NCBI GenBank assembly: GCA_036374175.1
Contig: DASUUH010000001.1
Location: 1-35,472, forward strand
Length of the DNA stretch: 35,472 bases
Reading direction: 5' to 3'
DNA from: JASLBX01 sp036374175
GTDB lineage: Bacteria; Actinomycetota; Actinomycetes; Jiangellales; Jiangellaceae
Shown here: positions 24,728 to 32,597 of the stretch, piece after piece
Position numbering within the stretch: position 1 is the stretch's first letter
How the letters are laid out: every line of letters starts with the position of its first letter
Program-made: the position numbers and the translations under genes
Notes under the pieces: model-generated
The model's input: the letters and a program-made list of their open reading frames with translations, nothing else
Told to the model about the DNA's origin: nothing
The model's database searches: none

Positions 24728-24777
24728 GACGTAGTCGCTGGCTACAGCCGACGTAGCGGATCCGCTGGATCTACGTC
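24728..24777. repeat. GACGTAG repeats and a 12-bp palindrome upstream of the DoxX-like gene
   Basis: GACGTAG is at 24728-24734 and 24750-24756, with its complement CTACGTC at 24771-24777, so the three copies are spaced 22 and 21 nt apart (about two helical turns). Between the last two lies AGCGGATCCGCT (24755-24766), a perfect palindrome. The region is within 165 nt upstream of the DoxX-like gene, so operator function is plausible. No regulator is tied to it. Confidence 0.45.
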
Positions 24778-24890
24778 CGAGGTGGACGGTCAGGTGTCGA
24801 TCCACGACGGACGACTCACGCCTCGTTCACGGCAACGCTGGAACAAGTCGGCGCCCACCAGGGGACGCCACCCACACCAGGAGATCACAG

Positions 24891-25412
24891 ATGTCGAACC
24901 TGACCGTTATGGAACCAGCCGAGCCCACGGCACCGAGCGACAAGAAGCGGCTTCGTCTGGCAGATCGTGCCGCAACGCGTCTGGCCCCGTGGCTGGCTCG
25001 GCACAGCGTTGACATCTTGCGGATCAGTCTCGGCCTGGTATTCCTCGGCTTTGCCGCCTTGAAGTACTTCCCCGGCGTGAGCCCGGCCGAAGACCTGGCG
25101 GTACGTACCGTGGAGACTCTGTCGCTCGGGATGTTGAGTGGATACGGCGCCCTCGTCGCCACAGCGATCGTGGAGACCTTCATCGGAATCACCCTCATCA
25201 CCGGCAAACTCCTGCGAGTCGGCCTGCTGGTGCTTGGCGGGGCGGTGGTCGGGATCCTGTCGCCCCTAGTGCTGTTCTTCGGTGACCTGTTTCCAGGCGC
25301 TCCGACGCTTGAGGCGCAGTACGTGCTCAAAGACATCGTCCTAGTCGCAGCAGGTCTTGTCGTCACCGCGCGGACGCTGGGCGCCAGGTTCGTCACCGGC
25401 GCGGCCAGATAG
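24891..25412 (+). CDS. DoxX-like small membrane protein
   Basis: 173 residues with a basic N-terminal tail and then four hydrophobic segments: around RISLGLVFLGFAALKYFPG, GALVATAIVETFIGITLI, LLVLGGAVVGILSPLVLFF and DIVLVAAGLVVTART. The R-x-x-L-G-x-x-F-x-x-x-G-x-x-K-F/Y pattern in TM1, the E in TM2 and the K-D at the start of TM4 are typical of DoxX-like (SURF4-related) proteins. The family is linked to thiosulfate oxidation or redox stress in some species, but most members are unassigned. AGGAG is 8 nt upstream of the ATG. The GyrI-like gene begins 58 nt after the stop on the same strand, and they may be one operon. Confidence 0.8.
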   Translation: MSNLTVMEPAEPTAPSDKKRLRLADRAATRLAPWLARHSVDILRISLGLVFLGFAALKYFPGVSPAEDLAVRTVETLSLGMLSGYGALVATAIVETFIGITLITGKLLRVGLLVLGGAVVGILSPLVLFFGDLFPGAPTLEAQYVLKDIVLVAAGLVVTARTLGARFVTGAAR

Positions 25413-25470
25413 CACTGGACCTGCTAGAGGCAGAATCTTCATAGCTCGCCGCGCGAATCCGAGGGATCCG

Positions 25471-26097
25471 ATGACCGACAAGGTTGACTTCAAGAAGCAA
25501 CTCGACGCTTACCACGCGACACTACGGACGTTCCGCCTGGTCGATGTACCCGAGTTGCAGTACCTCATGATCAACGGACACGGCGATCCCAACACCTCAA
25601 CGTCGTTCACACACGCGGTCGAAGCGCTCTACCCGGTGGCCTACAAGCTGAAGTTCGCCAGCAAGCAGGAACTCGGACGCGACTACGTCGTCATGCCCCT
25701 GGAAGGGTTGTGGTGGGCCGACGACATGGAAGCTTTCACCGCTGCCCGAGACAAGTCGCTCTGGGACTGGACGCTTATGATCATGGTGCCAGACTGGATC
25801 GACCAGGACCTCTTCACCACCGCCGTACAGCGCGCCGGGACGAAGAACCGCCCGCACCGGCTCGACGAGGTCCGCCTGGAAACTCTCGCCGAAGGACGCT
25901 GTGTGCAGACCTTGCACATCGGCTCCTTCGATGACGAGGCCGAGTTGCTGGAGCGGATGCACAACGAGTTCATCCCGGAACATGGCCTGACGATGGTCGG
26001 CAAGCACCACGAGATATACCTCAGCGATATGCGCAAAGTCGCTCCCGACCAACTCCGCACCATCCTGCGCCAGCCGGTCCGAGCCGTGGACGAGTAA
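25471..26097 (+). CDS. GyrI-like small-molecule-binding domain protein
   Basis: 208 residues from ATG 25471 (GAGGGA just upstream); the frame is open further upstream, overlapping the preceding gene. The sequence shows a SHV/GyrI-like fold: VDVPELQYLMINGHGDPN at the start, a LEGLWWADD strand and GRCVQTLHIGSFDDEAE in the second half. This matches stand-alone GyrI-like proteins related to the C-terminal domain of Rob/BmrR-type regulators, which bind or hydrolyse small molecules. No DNA-binding domain is present, so it is not itself a repressor. It lies convergent to the motif-bearing operon, with a 32-nt gap. The ligand is unknown. Confidence 0.88.
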   Translation: MTDKVDFKKQLDAYHATLRTFRLVDVPELQYLMINGHGDPNTSTSFTHAVEALYPVAYKLKFASKQELGRDYVVMPLEGLWWADDMEAFTAARDKSLWDWTLMIMVPDWIDQDLFTTAVQRAGTKNRPHRLDEVRLETLAEGRCVQTLHIGSFDDEAELLERMHNEFIPEHGLTMVGKHHEIYLSDMRKVAPDQLRTILRQPVRAVDE

Positions 26098-26129
26098 GGA
26101 CCATGACCAACGGTGGGCATTGCGCGCGG

Positions 26130-26837
26130 CTAGAGCTTCTCGAGTTCGACCTTGATGACGGTTAGGCCGCCGCGCATACGAGAGGCGAAACGAGCGACGG
26201 TTTCGGACAGATCAATGACCTCCCGACGCAAGCTGGCGGAGGTTCTCGAACCTGTCGAGGTGAGCCAGCTGAGGCCTTCGTCGGGTTCGGGCAACTCGCT
26301 GAGCCACTTGTCGCGCATCTCGGCATTGAGATGAGCAGACGAACCGATCCGTGTCCCCACCGCGACCACCTGCGATCGCGCCTCGCCGCGGGCGCGGTAC
26401 AGGGCGACAAGGGCAGGAACGCCATCGTCGTCCTGGCGCTCCTTGTCGCGTCCGAGAACCTCGGCGATCCCAGTCAGGTCTTGCCGCAAGGTGGCGCACA
26501 CGTCCGCAATATCGTCCGACAACCACACCACCGAGGCGGGGCCTGCGCCGCTCGACACAATTTCGTCGATCGACTCCGCCCACCGCTGCTGTACTGCGTT
26601 ATCCAGCCAGGCGCAGTCGGCAATCCGCTGCGCCAATGCGTCCCGCTCCTCCACGATGTGGCGCCACGCAGTGTCCCATTCCAGCGCCGATCGGGCTCTG
26701 GCCACGCGCCGGTCGGCGTCACGGATGTCTGACTCCCCTCGGATACGCCGGATGTCGTCCTTGCGGACGCGGTCCTGGGCGGCGCGGTCGATCCGGCGCT
26801 CCCAATCGCGCTCGACCGGATCGTCCCGTCGACTCAC
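26130..26837 (-). CDS. Uncharacterised protein, last gene of a three-gene operon (possible effector)
   Basis: 235 residues starting at GTG 26837, whose GTGA overlaps the stop of the motif-bearing gene upstream (26834-26837), so it is translationally coupled. The composition is rich in Arg, Asp, Glu and Ala. Residues 1-60 are strongly charged and helical (RRDDPVERDWERRID...), likely a coiled coil; tryptophans are spread through the middle. It ends in a basic-amphipathic segment and LTVIKVELEKL. I do not recognise the family. It has no membrane segment or signal peptide, no catalytic motif that I can name, and no copy of the GD-N-VQ-G motif carried by its two upstream neighbours. By position it could be an effector or adaptor of that system. 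This is inference. Confidence 0.7.
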   Translation of the reverse strand: MSRRDDPVERDWERRIDRAAQDRVRKDDIRRIRGESDIRDADRRVARARSALEWDTAWRHIVEERDALAQRIADCAWLDNAVQQRWAESIDEIVSSGAGPASVVWLSDDIADVCATLRQDLTGIAEVLGRDKERQDDDGVPALVALYRARGEARSQVVAVGTRIGSSAHLNAEMRDKWLSELPEPDEGLSWLTSTGSRTSASLRREVIDLSETVARFASRMRGGLTVIKVELEKL

Positions 26838-27292
26838 GGTCTGCCTCCGATGTGAACGTCGCTAGCCGCGCCGATGCTGATGTTAGTTTCGCCGACCTGC
26901 ACGACGTTGCCGTCGCCTTTGACAGAGATGTCGCCGACATCGATGGCCACGCCTCGGTCCTTGACGTGCCGGATGAGCGCCGCGACTTCGTGTGCGAGTT
27001 CGGGGTCACCCGCCAGCAGTGGCGCGATCTCGTGAGCAAGCTGGCGGCGTGCAGACGTGCCGTCGGGGTCGGTGGCGACGGCAGCCACCGCCCGGCGAGC
27101 CGAGTCCTGGCCGCGCAGGTTCGGCCAGAGCCGATCCCACAGAGCGGTGGAACGCTTGACCGCAGCATCACCGATCGCCTTGCCCACGCTCGTGGCGGCA
27201 GCATTCCCCGCGGACTCTCCGATGCCGGTCAGGAACGGCAAGAGTCGCGCCACCACGGCCACTAAGCCGGCGGCGAGGGTCATCGGATCCAT
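26834..27292 (-). CDS. Protein with C-terminal RHIM-like amyloid motif and hydrophobic N-terminus
   Basis: 152 residues from ATG 27292 (GGAAGGA upstream). An N-terminal stretch of about 45 residues, MDPMTLAAGLVAVVARLLPF and a Gly/Ala-rich continuation, is amphipathic-hydrophobic. The middle is alpha-helical and charged. The last 27 residues hold a beta-forming motif: GDGNVVQVGETN (126-137), then a SDVHIGGR end (144-151). The VQVG core fits the RHIM consensus (I/V-Q-I/V/L-G) found in bacterial amyloid signalling sequences and in EAD-type conflict proteins. The same gapless 26-residue pattern occurs in the neighbouring gene at 27326. Helical N-terminal domains with such C-terminal motifs are known as cell-death or pore-forming effectors in NLR-linked systems; that function is inferred here. 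It is coupled to the downstream gene by a GTGA overlap. Confidence 0.75.
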   Translation of the reverse strand: MDPMTLAAGLVAVVARLLPFLTGIGESAGNAAATSVGKAIGDAAVKRSTALWDRLWPNLRGQDSARRAVAAVATDPDGTSARRQLAHEIAPLLAGDPELAHEVAALIRHVKDRGVAIDVGDISVKGDGNVVQVGETNISIGAASDVHIGGRP

Positions 27293-27325
27293 TTGGAGTT
27301 CCTTCCGGACGACTTCAGCGGAATT

Positions 27326-27802
27326 TCAGCGACGCGCCTTCTCCCAGCCCCGGATGAGCTGGCCAACTGCGCCGACGACCACTCCGATGAACGCGATGGC
27401 AAACCCCTGCAGAAGCACCGGCGGCGGCCCACTTGGAATATCCGTGGATCCCATCGCGGTAAGGAGGCCGTAGAAGAACATCGCCGCCCCAGCTAGGGCG
27501 ATCAGCATGCCAACGGTGATGACGAATCCGGAGAACCCGCGGAGCGAACCGCGCCCGATCTGCCCGGACGCGACGTCAGCCAGCACATCGCGTATCGCGT
27601 CCGCCTCGATTCCGCGATAGATCCGGTCACCGATGTGGACGTTGTTACCCCGGTCCATGCGCACGTTGTACCGGCCGAGCTGGACCATGTTCTTGTCACC
27701 ACGCACAGTTATCTCCCTGCGGAGCCGGCGCAGGTCATCAGAGCTATATGTGTCCGACGCGATTCGATCCAGGATCGTCCTCAACTCATCAGACGTCGCC
27801 AT
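27326..27802 (-). CDS. EAD10-like protein with RHIM-like motif and two membrane helices
   Basis: 158 residues. ATG 27802 is chosen because GGAGG lies 6 nt upstream; a longer open frame exists. Residues 1-30 are a short helical domain, MATSDELRTILDRIASDTYS then SDDLRRLRRE. They resemble effector-associated domain 10 of bacterial NTP-dependent conflict systems. Residues 35-62 follow with GDKNMVQLGRYN and NNVHIGDRIY, the beta motif shared with the next gene. Two transmembrane segments follow at about 93-115 and 128-151, ending in a basic tail (RGWEKARR). The protein is thus a membrane-bound carrier of an amyloid-like signalling motif. It is first in a three-gene minus-strand operon; the next gene starts 33 nt after the stop. 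Signalling by co-assembly with that gene's product is inferred. Confidence 0.8.
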   Translation of the reverse strand: MATSDELRTILDRIASDTYSSDDLRRLRREITVRGDKNMVQLGRYNVRMDRGNNVHIGDRIYRGIEADAIRDVLADVASGQIGRGSLRGFSGFVITVGMLIALAGAAMFFYGLLTAMGSTDIPSGPPPVLLQGFAIAFIGVVVGAVGQLIRGWEKARR

Positions 27803-28321
27803 CTTGGTCCTCCCGAGCCGTGGAACGCGAAGCCGGCCGACCGACTGAATACTGCTACCCCCTAAGAGCATGGTTGGCCGGAGCTGATACGTGTGCCGAC
27901 CGCCGGCGAGCAGGCAAGCTGCCTTGTCGCCGGACCGGTTGAGACCAAGCCACACTGCCGACAGGTCACGACGCTGGTGAACATAACCGTGGTCCACGCG
28001 AGACGATCACGCGCCGGCTGCCGCGGCTCTACCGGACCCTTCTCGAGCAACAAATGCTCGACATCACCGGGTCACTGGGCGCATCACAGCGGAGGCAGCC
28101 GCACGGTACTCAGAACAGATCGGCGGCCAGCAGTGCTCCGCAACCGCGGTGGCAGCTGCCAGAGACGAGATCGACCAGCTCTCGTCCGCCGACGGCGGGC
28201 AGAACGTCCGATCTCTGCAGCGCGCCATCCGCAACACCATGACCGAACGCCGAGTAGCCGGGCTACCTTGGGTGGCGGGCCGCCGTGAGGTCGTGCCCAC
28301 GCGAGTGCTCAATCGACAGGG
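27803..28321. other. 518-bp intergenic region, mostly empty; possible eroded coding stretch
   Basis: This is the stretch between the EAD10-like gene and the SDR gene, upstream of the former and downstream of the latter. It should hold the operon promoter, but I cannot place one with confidence. Between about 27990 and 28320 the plus strand can be read as protein-like text (for example TRRLPRLYRTLLEQQMLD, then after a change of frame near 28085 a stretch containing EAAARYSEQIGG and DEIDQLSSADGGQN). This may be a decayed gene or chance in high-GC DNA. I do not recognise it. Confidence 0.3.
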
Positions 28322-29116
28322 TCAGTCCACGAGCGAACCAGCCGACAGATTGACGATCGCCCCGGTCATTGAGCCGGCTCGGTCGGAGGCGACGAACGCC
28401 GCGGCATCGGCAACGTCGGCGAGAGTTGGCAGGCGCTTGAGCAACGTTGTGTTGTTCATCTGCTCGACAAGCGATTCGACGGTGCCGCCAGACCGCTCCG
28501 CGACCCGGCCGAAAACCTCGCCCGTGTGGGAAATGGGAAGTGCTTGCGGGATGGCGTGCGGCCGTAGACAGACAACCCGGACACCCGCCGGTCCAAGCTC
28601 GCCGGCAAGGATCCGAGAGAACGCCTCGACCGCCGCACTCGACACGCCGTTACCCATGAAACCGGGGCCCGACATCCGGGCACCCGGCGTCGACAGCGTC
28701 AGGATCACGCCCGAACGCTGAGCGCTCATGTGCCGGGCGACCGCCTTGGCCGTGACGAAGTTGGTCCGTGTGTAGGCCACCACTGGGCCGGCGTAGTCTG
28801 CATAGGACAAGCGGGCAAACGCCGTACCTTGGTCGTGGACGAAGCCGACGGCGTTGAGCGCGATATCGATGCTCCCGGCGCGCGCCGCTACGTCGTCGGC
28901 GTGAGCGTCGACCGCAGCCCTATCCAAGGCATCGAGCTCGGCGACCTCGGCGATGCCGCCGATGTCGGCGATTCTCTTGGCAACTTCCTCCAGCCTTGTC
29001 AGGGTCCGGCCGACGAGGAAGACCCGCGCCCCTTCACGAGCAAAGGCCAACGCGGCCGCACCACCGATCGCGCCACCAGCCCCGTAGACCACGGCGTTCT
29101 TTCCATCGAGCAACAT
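28322..29116 (-). CDS. SDR-family oxidoreductase lacking the catalytic Tyr-Lys pair
   Basis: 264 residues from ATG 29116 (AAGGAG at good spacing; an earlier ATG at 29137 is less likely). The Rossmann fold is clear: YGAGGAIGGAAALAFAREGA gives the TGxxxGxG-type cofactor site (11-18), FLVGRT selects an NADP-like cofactor, and LNAVG corresponds to NNAG. However, the active-site region reads LSTPGARMSGPGFMGNGVSS. S141 is present, but the tyrosine is N155 and the lysine is S159, so the normal catalytic triad is absent. The protein may bind a dinucleotide without classical dehydrogenase activity, or use other residues. It is the last of three minus-strand genes after an MMPL pump and a hydrolase, separated from the latter by 90 nt. 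Confidence 0.85.
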   Translation of the reverse strand: MLLDGKNAVVYGAGGAIGGAAALAFAREGARVFLVGRTLTRLEEVAKRIADIGGIAEVAELDALDRAAVDAHADDVAARAGSIDIALNAVGFVHDQGTAFARLSYADYAGPVVAYTRTNFVTAKAVARHMSAQRSGVILTLSTPGARMSGPGFMGNGVSSAAVEAFSRILAGELGPAGVRVVCLRPHAIPQALPISHTGEVFGRVAERSGGTVESLVEQMNNTTLLKRLPTLADVADAAAFVASDRAGSMTGAIVNLSAGSLVD

Positions 29117-29206
29117 GTCTGTCTCCTTAGTCGTCATCGGTTTGGACGCAACCGTCGTGACCGGACCAACGAACCTGTGGTGCCCGTCCGCATTGCCCAG
29201 TCTCGA

Positions 29207-30310
29207 TCATCGCGCGAGGCCGTCCAGCCGATCGCCCGCTGGCGTCGCAGCCGGCACTACGGGATGGATCCGGTCACGGAGTTCGGCCAGGAAGCGCTCC
29301 GGCTGGGTGAACGCTGCGAAGTGGCCGGCGTCGTTGATGAGCGCCACCCCCTTGGTCGGCGCTTGCAGCTCTTCGAAGTACTCCTTGGCCAGCGAGGTCA
29401 GCGTTATCACGTCGCTCTCTCCCTGCACTAGGAACAACGGAAGGTTGAATCGAGTACCCAACCGCCTGGCGTCAAAGGCCCTGAACTCATCGAACATCTG
29501 TGCCGTGGTCCACTGGAACCCCACCAACAGAGTGGCGAGGTCGCGAAGGCTGTAGATGGGCGACGTCAGAGCCAAGGGGAACAGCAGCCGGCGGTCCAGT
29601 TTGGGAGTGGGCAAGTTGGTCTTGAACGCCCAGGCCATGTTGGTGTTCCAAGCGCGCAGATCCCACCGGCTCGGATCGCCTCCGATCTTCTCCAGCGCGG
29701 CCAGACCCCTGGTGTTGCCGGCAGCCCGAAGCCGATCCATAGTCAACTCGTACTTACCGGCTTCGTTGCGGATCATGTCGACATAGAGGTCAGTAGCCAC
29801 CAGGGCATGCACCAGATCGGGCCGGCGCTTCACCAGCGGAAGGCCGGTCAAGGTTCCCATCGACTCAGCCAGGACGATCACCTTGTCGGTGGCCAAGTGC
29901 TGGCGCAAGAAGTCGATGAGCTCGATGGCGTCCTCGACCCTGCGGTCGAAAGTCATCTGGCCGCTGCCGTCCTTTCCGTTGCGTCCCAAGGTCTTACCTG
30001 CCCCGCGATGGTCCCACTGGACGACCGTGAAATACCGCTCCCAACAACGCAGCGGCAAGGTGAAGACTGCGTTCGGCCAGCCCGGTCCGCCATGCAAGAC
30101 CAGCAGTACCGGGTTACCGCGGTTCTCGCCTCGGATCTGGATCCATTGATCGATGCCGCCGATCTTGACGTATCGATGCTCGACAATCCCGTCTGGCGTA
30201 GTGATCTCCAATGCCTTGGCCACGCGGCGCAGACGTGCCCGGCGCCAAGCCAAGCCTCCGACGATGGACACGGCGATAAGCGCCGCCGTGCTGGCCAGAA
30301 GGCCTTCCAT
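29207..30310 (-). CDS. Membrane-anchored alpha/beta hydrolase (proline iminopeptidase-like)
   Basis: 367 residues from ATG 30310 (AAAGGAG 6 nt upstream). One N-terminal hydrophobic helix (about 4-21) is followed by a basic stop-transfer RRARLRR, so the enzyme is probably tethered to the membrane. The hydrolase fold has the oxyanion motif HGGPG (73-77), DHRGAG (100-105), a nucleophile S150 in AESMGT, acid D300 in QGESDVI and H330 in DAGHF. The HGGPG and DxRGxG pair is characteristic of the proline iminopeptidase branch, but substrate assignments in it are unreliable. It lies 71 nt after the MMPL gene and before an SDR gene on the same strand, suggesting one operon under the TetR repressor at 32640. 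Confidence 0.88.
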   Translation of the reverse strand: MEGLLASTAALIAVSIVGGLAWRRARLRRVAKALEITTPDGIVEHRYVKIGGIDQWIQIRGENRGNPVLLVLHGGPGWPNAVFTLPLRCWERYFTVVQWDHRGAGKTLGRNGKDGSGQMTFDRRVEDAIELIDFLRQHLATDKVIVLAESMGTLTGLPLVKRRPDLVHALVATDLYVDMIRNEAGKYELTMDRLRAAGNTRGLAALEKIGGDPSRWDLRAWNTNMAWAFKTNLPTPKLDRRLLFPLALTSPIYSLRDLATLLVGFQWTTAQMFDEFRAFDARRLGTRFNLPLFLVQGESDVITLTSLAKEYFEELQAPTKGVALINDAGHFAAFTQPERFLAELRDRIHPVVPAATPAGDRLDGLAR

Positions 30311-30381
30311 GGTTGCTCCTTTCAACGAGTTGGACCGTGATGGCCGACCTGATCGGTGGCCGGGTGACCTGGGGCAGCCCC

Positions 30382-32574
30382 TCACACCAGGCTCGGGTGG
30401 CGCTGGTGCTCCGCGCGGCCCTCAACCTCGAGGTGTGGAAGCCACCCGAGCCAGCGGGGGAGGTACCAGTTGCGGTTGCCGAGCAGCACCATGGCGCTGG
30501 GTAGGAGGACCGAGCGGATGATGGTGGCGTCGATGAAAAGCGCGACGGCGACACCGAAGCCCATTTGCTGGAACATGACGAGTTCGCCACGGGCGAATCC
30601 GGCGAAGACGGCGATGATGATGAGCGCGGCCCCGGTGATGATGCGGGCGGTGGACGCCACACCCCACCGGACGGCGGCCGCGGTATCGGCGCCCTGGTCG
30701 AAGCGTTCGCGGATGCGGCTGAGCAGGAAGACCTGGTAGTCCATGGACAGCCCGAACAGGATTGAGAACAGGAACAACGGGACCCACGCCTCGATGGTGT
30801 CCACGGTCTGCAAGCCCAGGAGCTCGGCTCCGACGCCGTGCTGGAAGACCAGCACGAGCAGGCCGTAGGCGGCGCCAACCGACAGCAGGTTCAGCGCGAT
30901 CGCCGTGATGGCGATCACGATCGAGCGGAAGGCGATGGTCAGCAGGACGAAGGACAGGCCGAGGATGAAGGCGAATACCAGTGGCGCGGGGTTGGTGACG
31001 TTGTCGAGGTAGTCGATGGTCTCCGAGGTGGTGCCGCCGACCAGCGGGTCGGCGACGGCGTGCTCGAACACTGTGGGAACGATCTGCTCGCGCAGGTCGC
31101 GCACGGCTGCGATGGCGTCGTCGCCGGTGGGGTCACCGCGCACCGGGACGACCAGGTCGGCCACGTCGCCATTGCCGACCCGGATCTCGCCGGACCCGAA
31201 GCGGGGGTCGGCGGCGAGTTCGTCCTGAAGCCGCTCCAGTGCTGACGAGACCGGGGCGCCGGAGTAGTTCGCCACGACCACGTGGACCGGGTTCACCGTC
31301 TGGTCCGCGAAATCGCGTTGCAACGCGGCGTAGCCCTGCTTGGCGGCCAGATCGTCCGGGAGCGTGCTGACGCCGGCGGTGCCGATGCTCAGCCCGAAAG
31401 CCGGAACCGCGAGTGCCGCCAGGGCGGCCGTGCTGACTGCGAGGCTGACCGCGGGCCGACGGAGAACCCGGTCGATGATCGCACCCCACATCTTGCCCTC
31501 CGGGTTGTCCCGCTCCACCGACCGGCGGCCGACGATCGGCAAGCGGACCGCGTCGACGCGGTCCTTGAGCAGCCCGAGCAGCGCCGGCAGCAGGGTCAGC
31601 GCCACCGCCAGGGAGGTCAGACCGACCAGGATCGCCCCGGCGGCCAGGCTGCGGAAGAGCGTTGAGGGCACGATCAGCAGGCCGAACATCGCGACCACGA
31701 ACGCCGAGCCACTGAACAGCACCGCGCGGCTAGCCGTCGCGCCGGTGGCCGCGATCGCCTCCCCGGCGAGCGTGCCACGGCCGCGTTCCTCTCGGTAGCG
31801 GGAGATCACGAACAGGGCGTAGTCGATCCCGAGCGCCAGCCCCATGCCGGTGAGCATGTTCGTGGTGAAGATCGACAACTCGACCAGCTGGGTGAGTACC
31901 GCTACCAACCCCAGCGCCGTGGTGATCGCCACCACTGCCATCAACAGCGGCACCAGGCCCGCCACCACGGTGCCGAACACCAACAGCAGGACGATGAGAG
32001 CCGCCGGCAGCCCGAACTTCAACTCGCCTTCCTCCAGGTCCTGCGCGGACAACTCGTTGAAGCCGAAGTCCATGGCCGTGTCGCCGGTGATCGTGACGTC
32101 GAAGTCCGGGACCGCATCCGCCCGCTCCACCACATCGATGACCGCGCCGGCATCATCGACATCGCCGATGTTGATTGGGATCAGCGTCGCCCGGCGATCC
32201 GCCGACACCAGGGAAGGGTCGCCAACGCCCGGCGTGTCCACCACGTTGCTCACCACGCCGCTTTCCCGGACCGCGCGCACCAAGCCGTCGACGAACACCC
32301 CGAACTCCGCATCGTCGACCGTCAGGCCCGGCGCGCGCACCACGATCAGATCGGAAACCTCACTTCCCGGATCGAGTGGGAAGGCCGCATTCAGCCGATC
32401 CTCCGCCCACTCGGACTCCGGATCATTCGTCACCGCCGCCTCCGAGCTGAAACCGGTCAGCATCAGCACCAGCGCGGCGATCGAACCCGCTAGAACGAGC
32501 CCCCACGCCCCCAGCGTCCGCCCCGGATGCCGGCTACAAGCACTGGCAAGCGCAGCCGTAGAGAACCTCATCAT
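30382..32574 (-). CDS. MMPL family RND-type membrane transporter
   Basis: About 730 residues from ATG 32574 (a second ATG follows at 32571; GGAG lies 4-7 nt upstream). It has two repeats, each a TM helix, a large extracellular domain and five more TM helices, ending in a soluble tail. The MMPL signatures are MGLALGIDYALFVISRYREE in the first half and ILFGLSMDYQVFLLSRIRER in the second; these include the Asp-Tyr pair that relays protons. Actinobacterial MMPL proteins export lipids, polyketides or drugs. The gene is divergent from TetR with a perfect 19-bp palindrome between them, so it is probably substrate-induced. A hydrolase and an SDR gene follow. Confidence 0.93.
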   Translation of the reverse strand: MMRFSTAALASACSRHPGRTLGAWGLVLAGSIAALVLMLTGFSSEAAVTNDPESEWAEDRLNAAFPLDPGSEVSDLIVVRAPGLTVDDAEFGVFVDGLVRAVRESGVVSNVVDTPGVGDPSLVSADRRATLIPINIGDVDDAGAVIDVVERADAVPDFDVTITGDTAMDFGFNELSAQDLEEGELKFGLPAALIVLLLVFGTVVAGLVPLLMAVVAITTALGLVAVLTQLVELSIFTTNMLTGMGLALGIDYALFVISRYREERGRGTLAGEAIAATGATASRAVLFSGSAFVVAMFGLLIVPSTLFRSLAAGAILVGLTSLAVALTLLPALLGLLKDRVDAVRLPIVGRRSVERDNPEGKMWGAIIDRVLRRPAVSLAVSTAALAALAVPAFGLSIGTAGVSTLPDDLAAKQGYAALQRDFADQTVNPVHVVVANYSGAPVSSALERLQDELAADPRFGSGEIRVGNGDVADLVVPVRGDPTGDDAIAAVRDLREQIVPTVFEHAVADPLVGGTTSETIDYLDNVTNPAPLVFAFILGLSFVLLTIAFRSIVIAITAIALNLLSVGAAYGLLVLVFQHGVGAELLGLQTVDTIEAWVPLFLFSILFGLSMDYQVFLLSRIRERFDQGADTAAAVRWGVASTARIITGAALIIIAVFAGFARGELVMFQQMGFGVAVALFIDATIIRSVLLPSAMVLLGNRNWYLPRWLGWLPHLEVEGRAEHQRHPSLV

Positions 32575-32597
32575 GCAGCTCCATCGATCAGGAATAT

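Noticed and set aside
26351..27265. A 304-codon plus-strand frame opposite the motif operon
   Set aside because: No recognisable motif, and composition typical of an antisense frame; the minus-strand genes have ribosome sites, coupling and shared motifs.
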